This document shows positions 51,145 through 59,910 of a stretch of 64,000 nt of DNA, piece after piece (position 1 is the stretch's first letter; each line of letters begins with the position of its first letter). The notes below the pieces were generated by a model. The model saw nothing but the letters and a program-made list of their open reading frames with translations. It searched no databases and had not been told where the DNA came from. The translations under genes were made by a program, and so were the position numbers. The stretch comes from Chloroflexota bacterium. GTDB lineage: Bacteria > Chloroflexota > JAJPGV01. The stretch covers positions 124,001 through 188,000 of the forward strand of contig JAJPGV010000016.1 in assembly GCA_021325635.1 (NCBI GenBank), written 5' to 3'.

Positions 51145-52853
51145 CCCGCATCGCCATCGACCCGGTCACACGCATCGAGGGCCACCTACGCATCGAGGCG
51201 GAGGTCGACGGCGGAGCCGTAACCGACGCATGGTCCTCGGGAACGATGTTCCGAGGCATCGAGCTCATCCTGCGGCACCGCGATCCACGAGAAGCGTGGA
51301 TCTGGGCGCAGCGTATCTGCGGCGTCTGCACCACGGTCCATGCGCTCGCCTCAGTGCGAGCAGTGGAGAGCGCGCTGGGCATCGAGGTTCCGGACAACGC
51401 CCGCCTGGTGCGCAACCTGATCGGCGGCATCCAGAACGTGCAGGACCACGTGATCCACTTCTACCATCTGCATGCGCTCGACTGGGTCGACGTGACCGGC
51501 GCGTTGAAGGCCGACCCGGCCAAGACCGCGCAGCTGGCTCAGTCGATCTCCGACTGGCCGAGCTCCAGTCCGGCCCACTTCAAGACGGTGCAGGACCGCG
51601 TGAAGGCGCTGGTGGACAGCGGCCAGCTCAGCCTGTTCAGCAGCGGCTACTGGGGCCACCCCGCCTACAAGCTGCCGCCCGAAGCGGACCTCATGGCCGT
51701 GGCGCACTACATCGAGGCGCTGGACTGGCAGCGTGACGTCATCCGCGTGCACGCTATGCTAGGAGGCAAGAATCCTCACCCTCAGACCTACCTGGTGGGC
51801 GGCATGGCCACGTCGATGGACCCCAACGAGCCCGACGCCACCATCAACCTGGAGCGCCTCAGCTTCATCGCCGAGCGCTTCAAGATCGCCAAGGCCTTCG
51901 TCGAGCAGGTGTACGTGCCGGACGTGCTGGCCGTGGCGAGCTTCTACCCGGAATGGTTTGGGCTGGGCGAAGGGCTGGGCAACTTCATGGCCTATGGCGA
52001 CTTCCCCGGGGGAGCCGTGCGCGACGCCAGCAAATACTTCTTCCCCCAGGGCATCGTGCTGAACCGCGACCTGAGCCGGGTGAACCCCTTCGCTCCGGAC
52101 AATGTGAGCGAGTACGTCACCCACTCCTGGTACGACTACGGAACGGGCGACCAGTCCGGCAAGAATCCTTTCCTCGGGGAGACCAACCCCAGGTACAGCG
52201 GACCCAACCCGCCGTTCGAGTTCCTGAACACCGATCAGAAATACTCCTGGCTCAAGGCGCCGCGCTACCAGGATCAGCCGATGGAAGTTGGGCCGCTGGC
52301 GCGTACGCTGGTGGCCTACGCCTCGGGCGTTCCCGCGGTGAAGCAGACGGTGGACGCCGTTCTGGCCCAGCTCAAGGCCCCACCAGCGGCCCTGTTCTCC
52401 ACGCTGGGTCGAGTGGCGGCACGCGCCATCGAGGCCAAGCTGATGGTCAACCAGCTGCAGAGCTGGCTGAACGAGCTTACCGACAACCTGGGTCACGGCA
52501 AGCTGCAGGTGCACGACGGGCGGCTGTGGGATCCGGCCAGCTGGCCCAAGCAGGCCCAGGGCTTCGGCTGGCACGAAGCGCCGCGCGGATCGCTGGGACA
52601 CTGGGTGAAGATCGAGGACCAGAAGATCGACAACTACCAGGCCGTGGTCCCAAGCACCTGGAACGCCGGGCCCCGCGACGCCAAGGGCCAGCGCGGCGCA
52701 TACGAGGCCTCATTGCTGAAGACGCCCATCGCCGACCCCGAACGTCCTCTCGAGATCCTGCGAACGGTGCACTCGTTCGACCCCTGCCTGGCCTGCGCCG
52801 TGCACGTGGTCGACCCACGCAAACGGTCCATCGCCGAAGTGCAGGTGCTGTAG
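51141..52853 (+). CDS. hyaB: Membrane-bound [NiFe]-hydrogenase large subunit
   Basis: 570 residues; ATG overlaps the small-subunit stop (ATGA). L1 motif RICGVCTTVHALASVRA at about residue 54 and L2 FDPCLACAVH at the C-terminus hold the four nickel cysteines; the 15-residue tail VVDPRKRSIAEVQVL is removed by the protease. Long stretches such as HFYHLHALDWVDV, LAQSISDWPSSSP and GYWGHPAYKLPPEA match respiratory uptake enzymes of the Hya/Hup kind. It oxidises H2 at the outer face of the membrane and feeds electrons to the cytochrome b subunit. Confidence 0.94.
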   Translation: MTRIAIDPVTRIEGHLRIEAEVDGGAVTDAWSSGTMFRGIELILRHRDPREAWIWAQRICGVCTTVHALASVRAVESALGIEVPDNARLVRNLIGGIQNVQDHVIHFYHLHALDWVDVTGALKADPAKTAQLAQSISDWPSSSPAHFKTVQDRVKALVDSGQLSLFSSGYWGHPAYKLPPEADLMAVAHYIEALDWQRDVIRVHAMLGGKNPHPQTYLVGGMATSMDPNEPDATINLERLSFIAERFKIAKAFVEQVYVPDVLAVASFYPEWFGLGEGLGNFMAYGDFPGGAVRDASKYFFPQGIVLNRDLSRVNPFAPDNVSEYVTHSWYDYGTGDQSGKNPFLGETNPRYSGPNPPFEFLNTDQKYSWLKAPRYQDQPMEVGPLARTLVAYASGVPAVKQTVDAVLAQLKAPPAALFSTLGRVAARAIEAKLMVNQLQSWLNELTDNLGHGKLQVHDGRLWDPASWPKQAQGFGWHEAPRGSLGHWVKIEDQKIDNYQAVVPSTWNAGPRDAKGQRGAYEASLLKTPIADPERPLEILRTVHSFDPCLACAVHVVDPRKRSIAEVQVL

Positions 52854-52855
52854 CC

Positions 52856-53632
52856 GTGGCTGCCACCATCCGACCGCTGGGGCTGTCGGCCGAGCAGCCC
52901 GCCGAAGATCGGCCGAAGCGTGACGAGCTGGTGCGGGTGTACGTATGGGAGCTTCCCGTGCGCGCCGTGCACTGGCTGATCTTCTTCTCGATGATCGTGC
53001 TCTCGGTCACCGGCTACTACCTGCACAACCCCTTCTTCATCGTGCGAGGCCAGGCCGCCTTCACGCTGGCGACGATGCGCTTCATCCACGAGGTGACCGC
53101 GTTCGTGTTCAGCATGGCCTTCGTGGTCCGCATCTACTGGTTCTTCGTCGGCAACGTCTACGCGCGCTGGAAGGCCTTCGTACCCGTGACCAGGCGACAG
53201 CGCCGGGGCCTGCGCGAGATGCTGAAGTACTACCTGTTCCTGCGCTGGGTGGCGCCGCAGGAGGTCGGACACAACCCGCTGGCGGCAGGCATGTACCTGC
53301 TGGTGTACCTGCTGTTCCTGGTGCAGATCCTGACCGGCTTTGCGCTGTACGAATGGGTGCTGGGAACTGAGCCGCTGCGAACGATGTTCGGCTGGCTGCC
53401 GCGGCTCATCAACATCCAGTACCTGCGCGAAACGCACTACTTCCTGATGTTCATCTCCTTCGCCTTCACCATTCATCACGTGTACAGCGCGCTGCTGGTC
53501 GCGATCGAAGAGGCGAACGGCCTGATGGGCAGCATTTTCAGCGGCCACAAGTTCGTGCCGGCGAAGGTCGTCGAACAGGATGCCGCTGAGATCGAGCAGG
53601 ATGCCGCACCCAACGGAGAGCCCGCAAAGTGA
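52856..53632 (+). CDS. hyaC: Hydrogenase cytochrome b subunit
   Basis: 258 residues from GTG two bases after the large-subunit stop; the frame is open far upstream but only as a shadow. Four to five membrane helices, with heme-ligand histidines in RAVHWLIFF, RFIHEVTAF, ETHYFLMF and TIHHVYSAL, match HyaC/HupC b-type cytochromes, which pass electrons from H2 to quinone. A charged N-terminal tail (about 30 residues) and an acidic C-terminal tail (VEQDAAEIEQDAAPNGEPAK) flank the core. Protease gene hyaD overlaps its stop (GTGA). Confidence 0.92.
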   Translation: MAATIRPLGLSAEQPAEDRPKRDELVRVYVWELPVRAVHWLIFFSMIVLSVTGYYLHNPFFIVRGQAAFTLATMRFIHEVTAFVFSMAFVVRIYWFFVGNVYARWKAFVPVTRRQRRGLREMLKYYLFLRWVAPQEVGHNPLAAGMYLLVYLLFLVQILTGFALYEWVLGTEPLRTMFGWLPRLINIQYLRETHYFLMFISFAFTIHHVYSALLVAIEEANGLMGSIFSGHKFVPAKVVEQDAAEIEQDAAPNGEPAK

Positions 53633-54123
53633 CACGGCCGACGATCGTCCTGGGCCTGGGCAACGTGCTCATGTCCGACGAGGGGCTGGGCATCCACGCC
53701 CTACGCCGGCTGCTGGCCAGTGGCCGGCTCGACCCGGAGGCGCAGGCCATCGACGGTGGAACTATGGGCCTGGAGCTGCTGAGCCTGGCCGCGGGCGCAC
53801 GGCGGCTGCTGGTCATCGACGCCATCGACCTCGATGCGGCACCGGGAGAGCTGCTGCGGGTGGACGGCGAGGCGCTCGCCGCGATGCAGGGCGAGGGCAG
53901 CGCCCACAGCCTGGGTCTGGGCGACCTGCTGCTGGCCATGCGCATGCTGGGCGAGCAGCCCGAGGACGTGGTCGTGCTGGGACTGCAGCCGGATCGGGTC
54001 AGCTTGGGCACCGCAACGTCCGAAGCGGTGGAGCAGGCGCTTCCGATGCTGGTCGAAGCTGCGCTCGAGCAGCTCGATCGGTGGCAGGCAATCGATCGAA
54101 GAGCGGAGGTGCGCCATGCATGA
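53629..54123 (+). CDS. hyaD: Hydrogenase maturation protease HyaD/HupD
   Basis: 164 residues beginning at GTG that overlaps the cytochrome stop. VLGLGNVLMSDEGLGIHAL carries the metal-binding Glu, AIDGGTMGLELLSL the Asp, and later residues the His region (AHSLGLGDLL). This is the classic HupD/HyaD arrangement, which removes the C-terminal peptide from the large subunit after nickel loading. It is a different type from the HoxW-like protease at 36.5 kb, as expected with two hydrogenases. hypA overlaps its end by eight bases. Confidence 0.92.
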   Translation: MTRPTIVLGLGNVLMSDEGLGIHALRRLLASGRLDPEAQAIDGGTMGLELLSLAAGARRLLVIDAIDLDAAPGELLRVDGEALAAMQGEGSAHSLGLGDLLLAMRMLGEQPEDVVVLGLQPDRVSLGTATSEAVEQALPMLVEAALEQLDRWQAIDRRAEVRHA

Positions 54124-54460
54124 GGTCGGCCTGGTGCAGCAGGCTATCGACTCCGCCGTCCGAGCGGCGAAAGACGCCGGAGCCGGCAGCATCGAGCAAC
54201 TCACCTTCGCTATCACGCCGGGCGGCCACGTCACCCCCGAGGTGGTCGAGACCCTGTTCGCGGCACTGAGCGCCGGCACGCCGGCAGCCGGCGCGGCGCT
54301 GGCCTTCGAGCAGCAGCCGGGCACCGTCCGCTGCTGGAGCTGCGGCGAGACGTTCGAGCTATCCGAGGCGGGCTCCGAAGCCTGCCCTTCGTGCGGCAGC
54401 GAATCGCACGATCACCCGCAAGGGCCAGAGCTGGTACTCAGGTACGTGGACGTAGCCTAG
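54116..54460 (+). CDS. hypA: Hydrogenase nickel chaperone HypA
   Basis: 114 residues from the ATG giving MHE, the conserved nickel-binding His2-Glu3 start. The zinc site is made by CWSC (about residue 73) and CPSC (about residue 91). ITPGGHVTPEVVETLF matches the family core. HypA delivers nickel to the large subunit together with HypB. HypB, D, E and F are not in the window, so maturation depends on genes elsewhere. It overlaps hyaD and ends the uptake-hydrogenase operon. Confidence 0.93.
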   Translation: MHEVGLVQQAIDSAVRAAKDAGAGSIEQLTFAITPGGHVTPEVVETLFAALSAGTPAAGAALAFEQQPGTVRCWSCGETFELSEAGSEACPSCGSESHDHPQGPELVLRYVDVA

Positions 54461-54530
54461 ACGCCGGAGGCTGGTCGAAGGCTGGTCGCCGAAGGCCTCG
54501 AGAACAGGCCCCGGTGAGTATCATGCAGCG

Positions 54531-54845
54531 GTGGTGCTAGAAGTCGCGATCCTGAACGTCAAGCCCGACCAAGGGGACAACTTCGAGAGGGCGTTCCGAG
54601 AGGCAAGCGCGATCGTCAGCACGGCTGGCGGCTATGTCTCTCACGAACTCGGACGTTGTCTGGAACAGCCCGACAAGTACGTTCTCCTCGTCCGCTGGCA
54701 GAGCGTGGAAGCGCACACCATGGGGTTCAGACAGTCCAGGGCGTACGAGGAGTGGAAGCGACTGCTCCATCACTTCTACGATCCCTTTCCCACCGTCGAG
54801 CACTACCTGCAATGCGCGGGAGGGGACCCGTCGGCGGCCACGTAG
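54531..54845 (+). CDS. Antibiotic biosynthesis monooxygenase (ABM) domain protein
   Basis: 104 residues starting at GTG; no strong ribosome site is visible. The single ferredoxin-like fold is recognisable in VLEVAILNVKPDQGDNFERAF, GGYVSHELGRCLEQPDKYVLLVRW split over strands and a C-terminal helix with FYDPFPTVEHYL. ABM proteins form dimers that oxygenate small aromatics, degrade heme or simply bind ligands. No cofactor residues can be named. It stands alone 70 bases after hypA and is probably separately transcribed. Confidence 0.82.
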   Translation: MVLEVAILNVKPDQGDNFERAFREASAIVSTAGGYVSHELGRCLEQPDKYVLLVRWQSVEAHTMGFRQSRAYEEWKRLLHHFYDPFPTVEHYLQCAGGDPSAAT

Positions 54846-54958
54846 GTCGTGGACGCGAAGCCAGCCGGCCATATCGATAGGGCGCCGGAAAGCACGGAGC
54901 GGCCCTCTAGCGCCATCCGAGGACTCCGGAGGAGCGGCGAGCCGACGATGCGACGCGC

Positions 54959-55174
54959 CTAGCGCGCCACGGCCTGCTGGCGGCGGCGAGGTCGCTCGGC
55001 GGCGCTGAGCTGGGCCAGCAGATCGCTCAGATGGCCGTCGTAGATCGACTGTCCGCCGGCCGCGGCCAGCGACTTGAGGGCCAGGTAGTGCATGGAGCAC
55101 AGGCGGACCGCTTTCAGGCTGATGGCGCTCGCGCTTGGGCAATTGCGCACGTGGCAGCGATCTTCGGTATTCAT
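54959..55174 (-). CDS. Small Cys/His protein of unknown function
   Basis: 71 residues from the ATG with GGGGAGG six bases upstream; an in-frame ATG at 55219 would give 86. Near the N-terminus RCHVRNCPS and then RLCSMHYLAL offer three cysteines and two histidines that could bind zinc. The remainder is helical and ends with a basic RPRRRQQAVAR. A TAGAAT -10-like hexamer (55220-55225, minus strand) lies 45 bases upstream. I do not recognise the family. It is antisense-oriented between hydrogenase operons and may be regulatory. Confidence 0.5.
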   Translation of the reverse strand: MNTEDRCHVRNCPSASAISLKAVRLCSMHYLALKSLAAAGGQSIYDGHLSDLLAQLSAAERPRRRQQAVAR

Positions 55175-55300
55175 GTTCGGCCTCCCCGGAACGCGCGTCC
55201 GGTTGTTTCTTTCAGACACATTCTAGCATCTCGTCCGGTCGCTTTTTAGGCAGGTCGCTTTCGGAGCCGGCCTGCCCGCGACGGCAGAGCCTGCGCCGGC

Positions 55301-55328
55301 GTTTATACAGCGTTGATTGCGCGTTCAT
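55301..55328 (+). promoter_or_regulatory. Phased hexamer array before hypC
   Basis: GTTTAT, GTTGAT, GTTCAT with exact five-base spacers, 59 bases before the hypC start. The best three-unit array in the window, in the shared region between the small Cys/His gene and hypC. Confidence 0.78.
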
Positions 55329-55387
55329 GGTGCAGCTAGCACACCGGTTTTACGCTCGACCGAGAAGCTGAGCTAGGGAGTGCGTTC

Positions 55388-55642
55388 ATGTGCCGAGGAG
55401 CCCCCGCGCGGATCGTGCGCATCGAAGGGGAGACGGCGTGGCTGGAAGACCGGACGGAACCGGTGTCCCTCCTTGGTATCCCGGACGCGGCCGTGGGACA
55501 GTACGTCTTCTACCATGCGGGGCTCGCACTGAGCCGGGTGGAGGCGGACGAAGCGCTGGCCATCCAGGCAGCCCTGGCCGAGCTCGACGCCCTGTACCAG
55601 CAGCAAGACCTCGTTGGGGACGTCGAGGAGCGGCGGCAGTGA
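55388..55642 (+). CDS. hypC: Hydrogenase assembly chaperone HypC
   Basis: 84 residues; ATG after TAGGGAG. It opens MCRGAPARIVRI, the conserved Met-Cys-x-Gly-x-Pro start in which Cys2 holds the Fe(CN)2CO precursor with HypD. VGQYVFYHAGLALSRV is the typical second half. One hypC is seen for two hydrogenases. The next gene overlaps its stop by four bases (GTGA). It is transcribed from its own phased hexamer array rather than with hypA, and leads into a NikABC-like transporter. Confidence 0.92.
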   Translation: MCRGAPARIVRIEGETAWLEDRTEPVSLLGIPDAAVGQYVFYHAGLALSRVEADEALAIQAALAELDALYQQQDLVGDVEERRQ

Positions 55643-56376
55643 GCACGCTGGTGGCGAATAGGGGACTGCTGCGGTTCGTGCACTACGCCTTCATGCCCAA
55701 TCAGCTGGGCTACTGCGGGGGCGACGATGCCCGGGCGCTGATGGACTACGCGGCGGCCGGCCAGACCGATGCGGGCCTGGAGCCGATGCTCCGAAAATTC
55801 AGCGGCGCGCTGCCCTACTTGAAGTTGATCGCGCGGACCAACGGGCTCGCGGATCCGTTCGACGAGCGGGTCGTCGAAGCCTACTGGATCGGCAACGAAT
55901 TGCTGGAGCGCGTGGAGATGCGCCAGCTGTACGACGACCTGGTCGCCCGGTTTGCCGGGCATCTGCCACCGCAGGCGCTCAAATGGGTGGCCGGCAAGGC
56001 CCCAGCGGGGGCCCGGCCGCATCACAACTTCCATGTGTTCGACGTCCACAGCCGGGCGGGTGACCGGAGCATGTCCCTGGCCACCATGGACGCCTGCCGC
56101 ATAAGCTGGGGAACCGTAGTCGCGGACCTGGGCGGTGAGGCGCTGGTAGAGCGGCAGCGGCTGGCCCTGGAGGACGGCCGGCTGGCGCTTTCAACGAGCA
56201 TCGTAGAGGCGGCGCGTTACCGACTGGATGGGCGAGGCTTCGCGGGACGGCTGGCCAAGGGCACGCCGGTGTCGCTGCACTGGGGCTGGATATGCGAGGT
56301 GCTGGACGCTGACGAGGTAAGCCGCCTACGCCGTTACACGGCCCAACACCTGGCCCTGGCGAATGAGACGTTATGA
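55639..56376 (+). CDS. Hydrogenase-linked conserved protein (possibly DUF6390)
   Basis: 245 residues from a GTG overlapping the hypC stop. No signal peptide or membrane helix. Distinctive motifs are NQLGYCGGDD near residue 22, KLIARTNGLADPFDERVVEAYWIGNELL in pieces, and PHHNFHVFDVHSR near residue 132, where clustered histidines could bind metal. The final part, GTPVSLHWGWICEVL, is also well ordered. Translational coupling to hypC and placement before a nickel-type transporter point to a hydrogenase maturation or nickel role. I believe it matches DUF6390 but cannot verify this. Confidence 0.68.
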   Translation: MSTLVANRGLLRFVHYAFMPNQLGYCGGDDARALMDYAAAGQTDAGLEPMLRKFSGALPYLKLIARTNGLADPFDERVVEAYWIGNELLERVEMRQLYDDLVARFAGHLPPQALKWVAGKAPAGARPHHNFHVFDVHSRAGDRSMSLATMDACRISWGTVVADLGGEALVERQRLALEDGRLALSTSIVEAARYRLDGRGFAGRLAKGTPVSLHWGWICEVLDADEVSRLRRYTAQHLALANETL

Positions 56377-57977
56377 AGGAACGAGGATTCAGGGGTCAGG
56401 GGTCAGGGGTCAGAGGCGCGGTTGGGCTGGCGCTGGCGTGCCTGCTGCTCGCGGGATGCGGGACGGGGACCGCGGAGGAAGCCGCCTCGGGCAGCATGGC
56501 GGATCACGTGGGCCACGTTCATGTGCCGCTGCTGCGGATCGCCTGGGCGGACGTTGGCGTACCGACGCCCTTCCGAGTATCGACCGCCGGACCAGGAGGA
56601 GCGGCGCTCCTGAGCCTGATGTACGACACGCTGACCTGGAAAGACAGCCATGGCATCATCCCCTGGCTGGCAACATCCTGGGACGTCTCGGCCGACGGCC
56701 GGACGTACACCTTCACACTGGCGCCGAGCGTGCGCTGGCAGGACGGGCAGCCGCTGACGAGCGCGGACGTGGCCTTCTCCTTCGCCTACTATGCCCAGCA
56801 CCCCTATCGCTGGATGAGCAGCAACGTGGTCGCGGCGGCACAGGCGCTGGATGGCACGCACGTGGCCGTACAGCTGCGGCAACCCTATGCGCCATTCCTC
56901 GAAGACGTGGCTGGATCCCTGCCGATCATCCCGGAGCACGTGTGGGCCTCGGTGTCCGACCCAAATACGTACGACGGGCCGGACGCGACGACCGGCAGCG
57001 GGCCCTTCAAGCTGGCGGAGTATCAGCCGGCCACCGGCAATTACCGCCTCGTGGCCAACCTGGACTACTTTCGCGGATCGGTCCACGCGAGCGAGATCCA
57101 GCAGCTGAACGTGCCCAATGAGACCAGGCTGCAGGCATTCCGCCAAGGCGACGTCGACCTGGTGCTGGCCACCGATGCCTCCGCGGAGAGCATGGTGGCG
57201 AATCAGCCGCGCTTGAAGAGCTATGAGACCGAGCCGCTATCAGTTGTTCGGCTGGCCATCAACACCGACAGCCCGCCGTTGAACCAGCTGGCTGTTCGCC
57301 AGGCCATCGCCTACGCGCTCGACCGACAGCGCATTGCCGAGCTGATGACTCGAGCGCCGGCCATCACCGGTGGCGCCGGGGCCATCCCGCCGGAATCGCC
57401 CTGGTTCAACACCAACCTGCCGAGCGTGCCGTTCGATCTCGCGAAGGCGCAGGAGGCGCTTGGCGGCCAGCAGATCAACCTGGAGCTGCTGGCGGATCCG
57501 AGCGCACGAGAGCCGGAGCTGATGCAGCCGATGCTCGAAGCTGCCGGCATTCATCTGACGGTGCGGCGCGCCGACGCCAAGACGCGCAGCGAGCTGCTGC
57601 GGGAGGGGAAATTCCAGCTTGCGCTGACCAGCCACATTGGCGTAGGCGGCGACCCGGACTTCCTGCGGCGCTGGTATTCCGGAGAGGAGACGAACGACTT
57701 CGCGCAGGGCTCCGTATTTCATGACCCTGCATTCGCCCAGCTGGGCGCCAGTGAAGCCACCACCTTGGACCAAGCGGCGAGAAAGACCATTGTCGACGAC
57801 ATGCAAGCGACAATCGCCGCACAGCTGCCGACCATCGTGCTGTACTACCGGCGCTTCTACTGGCTGTATGACAGCACACGGTTCACGCCCATGGATACCT
57901 GGGGCGGGTTGATGAATGGAATGCCGCTGCCGTACAACAAGATGACGTTCCTGCAGCTGCCCGGCAGTGCGCGATGA
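56373..57977 (+). CDS. Family 5 solute-binding lipoprotein (NikA/DppA-like)
   Basis: 534 residues; the ATG overlaps the preceding stop (ATGA). LALACLLLAGC is the lipoprotein leader, ending near residue 29. Family 5 signatures are LSLMYDTLTW, LATSWDVSADGRTYTFTL, WQDGQPLTSADVAFSF and AVRQAIAYALDRQRIAELM. These proteins bind peptides, nickel chelates or sugars. Coupling to hypC and the hydrogenase-linked gene makes a nickel complex the best guess. The N-terminal region before the leader is built on three AGGGGTC heptamers. Confidence 0.85.
   Translation: MKERGFRGQGSGVRGAVGLALACLLLAGCGTGTAEEAASGSMADHVGHVHVPLLRIAWADVGVPTPFRVSTAGPGGAALLSLMYDTLTWKDSHGIIPWLATSWDVSADGRTYTFTLAPSVRWQDGQPLTSADVAFSFAYYAQHPYRWMSSNVVAAAQALDGTHVAVQLRQPYAPFLEDVAGSLPIIPEHVWASVSDPNTYDGPDATTGSGPFKLAEYQPATGNYRLVANLDYFRGSVHASEIQQLNVPNETRLQAFRQGDVDLVLATDASAESMVANQPRLKSYETEPLSVVRLAINTDSPPLNQLAVRQAIAYALDRQRIAELMTRAPAITGGAGAIPPESPWFNTNLPSVPFDLAKAQEALGGQQINLELLADPSAREPELMQPMLEAAGIHLTVRRADAKTRSELLREGKFQLALTSHIGVGGDPDFLRRWYSGEETNDFAQGSVFHDPAFAQLGASEATTLDQAARKTIVDDMQATIAAQLPTIVLYYRRFYWLYDSTRFTPMDTWGGLMNGMPLPYNKMTFLQLPGSAR
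56391..56411 (+). repeat. Three AGGGGTC heptamers in the lipoprotein 5' end
   Basis: Three exact tandem copies, followed by a degenerate fourth. They encode the Gly/Arg/Gln-rich stretch before the signal sequence. Slippage here would shift the frame of the leader, since seven is not a multiple of three. Confidence 0.8.
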
Positions 57978-58001
57978 TCGGCGCCTCGAGGTAGACGGCC
58001 G

Positions 58002-58988
58002 GTGACTCGCGCGGTTCGCTATGCGGGGCTGCTGGCCGGGCTGGTGGTGTTGAACTTCGCGCTGCCGCGGGCGCTGCCGGGAGATCCACTGGATGGATCG
58101 GCGGCGGGAGGGATGAGCTCAGCCACGGCGACCTTGCCGGCGGCCGCGCAGGCGCAGCTCCGAGCCTACTACCACCTCGACCAGCCAATCCTCGGCCAGT
58201 TCACTGCCTATCTGTCGGACCTGGCCCACGGGAACCTGGGAGTCTCGATCAGCCGCGGAACGCCGGTGGCGCAGCTGATCGGGGAACGGCTGCCGTGGAC
58301 CGCGTCGCTGGTGCTGGCGGCCGTCGTCATCGCCGCCGTCGGCGGATCGTTGCTCGGCGGCCTGCTGGCCTGGAAGGGCGGCCGGCTGGATCGGGCCGCC
58401 GTGAGCGCAGCTGCCGCTGTGGCTGCGCTGCCGGAGCTGTTGATCGGTATCGGCCTGGCGCTCGTCTTCGCTGTTACGCTGCGCTGGTTCCCACTGCAGG
58501 GCGGACAGGCCTCATTCCCAGAATCGGGCGGCGTGAATGCGTTTGCCCTGCTGGCCGACCGGCTGCTGCACCTGGCGCTGCCGGGCCTCACCCTGACGCT
58601 GGCCGGCCTCGCAGCCTTTCTGCTGCTGGCGCGCGGCGCGGTAGCGCAGGTGCGAGGCGCGCCGTACATCCGGGTGGCTCGAGCGAAGGGTCTGCCGGAG
58701 ACGACGATAGCCATGAGACACGCCGCCCCCAACGCCGCGCTGCCGCTGCTGAGCTACAGCGCCACCCGTCTGGCGCAGGCCGTGGGTGGGGCGACGCTGG
58801 GAGGAGCCATCGTGGTCGAGCGGCTGTATTCCATCCCCGGCATCGGGCTGCTGGCGTTCCAGTCGATCCAGGCGCGTGACTATCCAGTGCTGCAGGCAGT
58901 ATTCCTACTGGCGAGCCTATCAATTCTGGTTGTGAACCTGTCTGCCGATGTGCTCTGTCAGGCCCTGGAGCGACGGCGTGCGGCCTAA
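58002..58988 (+). CDS. ABC transporter permease (NikB/DppB-like)
   Basis: 328 residues, GTG start. Six membrane helices; the periplasmic N-terminal loop (GDPLDGSAAGG..., HLDQPILGQFTAYLSDLAHGNLGVSIS in pieces) and the coupling motif RVARAKGLPETTIAMRHAAPNA (EAA loop) match the DppB/NikB family. It lies 24 bases after the binding-protein gene and overlaps the second permease gene by eleven bases. It would form the heteromeric channel for nickel-complex or peptide uptake. Confidence 0.9.
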   Translation: MTRAVRYAGLLAGLVVLNFALPRALPGDPLDGSAAGGMSSATATLPAAAQAQLRAYYHLDQPILGQFTAYLSDLAHGNLGVSISRGTPVAQLIGERLPWTASLVLAAVVIAAVGGSLLGGLLAWKGGRLDRAAVSAAAAVAALPELLIGIGLALVFAVTLRWFPLQGGQASFPESGGVNAFALLADRLLHLALPGLTLTLAGLAAFLLLARGAVAQVRGAPYIRVARAKGLPETTIAMRHAAPNAALPLLSYSATRLAQAVGGATLGGAIVVERLYSIPGIGLLAFQSIQARDYPVLQAVFLLASLSILVVNLSADVLCQALERRRAA

Positions 58989-59910
58989 TCGGGGGCTGGG
59001 CTTCTCTTCCCTGGCCGTAATTGGGGCGATAGCCCTGGCCTGCATCGTCGCCATGGCCATCCTGGCGCCATGGCTGGCGCCATACGATCCGCGGCTCTCT
59101 GCAGGGCCGGCGCTGCTGGGGCCCTCCGGGGACCATTGGCTGGGAACGAACGACCTGGGGCAGGACGTCCTGAGCGAATGGCTGTGGGCGGCGCGGGCCT
59201 CACTGCTCACGGCAGCGCTGGTCACGATCATCTCGACAGCCCTGGCCTGGCTGTTTGGGGTTGCCGCGGGGTTGAGCAGCAGGCTCGACGGCGCGGCGAT
59301 GGGCGTCTGCGACCTCCTGCTGGCGCTGCCGGCAGTCCCGCTATGCATGCTGGTGCTGTCCATCGCCGGATCGGGACGCCGCAACGTGATCCTGCTGCTG
59401 GCCTTGCTGTCGTGGCCGGTTTTCGCGCGAGTGGTCCGGGCCCAGGTCCGGCAGCTGGCCCACGAACCGTACGTTGAAGCGGCTCAGGCCATGGGCGCCG
59501 GCCGGCTGCACGTGGCCTGGCGCCACATCCTGCCGGGGACGCTGGCGCTCCTACCGGCCAAGCTGCTCACCACGGTGCGTTTCGCATTGTTCGGCGAAGC
59601 GACGCTGGCCTTCCTCGGCCTCGGGGACCCGGCGTCGAAGAGCTGGGGCACGATGCTCGGCTGGGCGTTCAACGATCCGCTGCTGTTCGCCAGCCAGGCC
59701 TGGCTCTGGCGAGTCCTCCCGCCGGCGGCCTCGATCGCCATCGTGGTCCTGGCCGTCACCTGGATTGGCACGGGACTGGAGCAGCCGCACGAGCACCCGG
59801 CGCAGCTGCGCCGGCCATCGGCTGCCGGCCGGAGGAACGCCAGCCGCCATCAGCCCGCGCGGCATGCCGCCCAGCCAGGCTACGGGCAGCGAGCGCCCGG
59901 CACCATTTGA
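58978..59910 (+). CDS. ABC transporter permease (NikC/DppC-like)
   Basis: 310 residues from a GTG that overlaps the first permease. SLAVIGAIALACIVAMAILAP begins the first helix, WLGTNDLGQDVLSEWLWAARASL is the DppC-type signature in part, and the EAA loop reads YVEAAQAMGAGRLHVAWRHILPG. The C-terminal 40 residues after the last helix are basic and Gln/His-rich, unlike typical family ends. No ATPase genes (NikD/E, DppD/F) follow; the next gene has its own promoter. The cognate ATPases must lie elsewhere. Confidence 0.9.
   Translation: MRPNRGLGFSSLAVIGAIALACIVAMAILAPWLAPYDPRLSAGPALLGPSGDHWLGTNDLGQDVLSEWLWAARASLLTAALVTIISTALAWLFGVAAGLSSRLDGAAMGVCDLLLALPAVPLCMLVLSIAGSGRRNVILLLALLSWPVFARVVRAQVRQLAHEPYVEAAQAMGAGRLHVAWRHILPGTLALLPAKLLTTVRFALFGEATLAFLGLGDPASKSWGTMLGWAFNDPLLFASQAWLWRVLPPAASIAIVVLAVTWIGTGLEQPHEHPAQLRRPSAAGRRNASRHQPARHAAQPGYGQRAPGTI

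Noticed and set aside
49993-52853. Group 1h (actinobacterial high-affinity) hydrogenase assignment
   Set aside because: The Tat leader, C-terminal anchor, HyaC-type cytochrome b and Hya-like sequence blocks fit the respiratory membrane-bound uptake type better; only the missing cysteine recalls group 1h.
51953-52855. Extended frame upstream of the cytochrome b gene
   Set aside because: It overlaps the hydrogenase large-subunit gene and looks like shadow coding; membrane helices begin only after GTG 52856.
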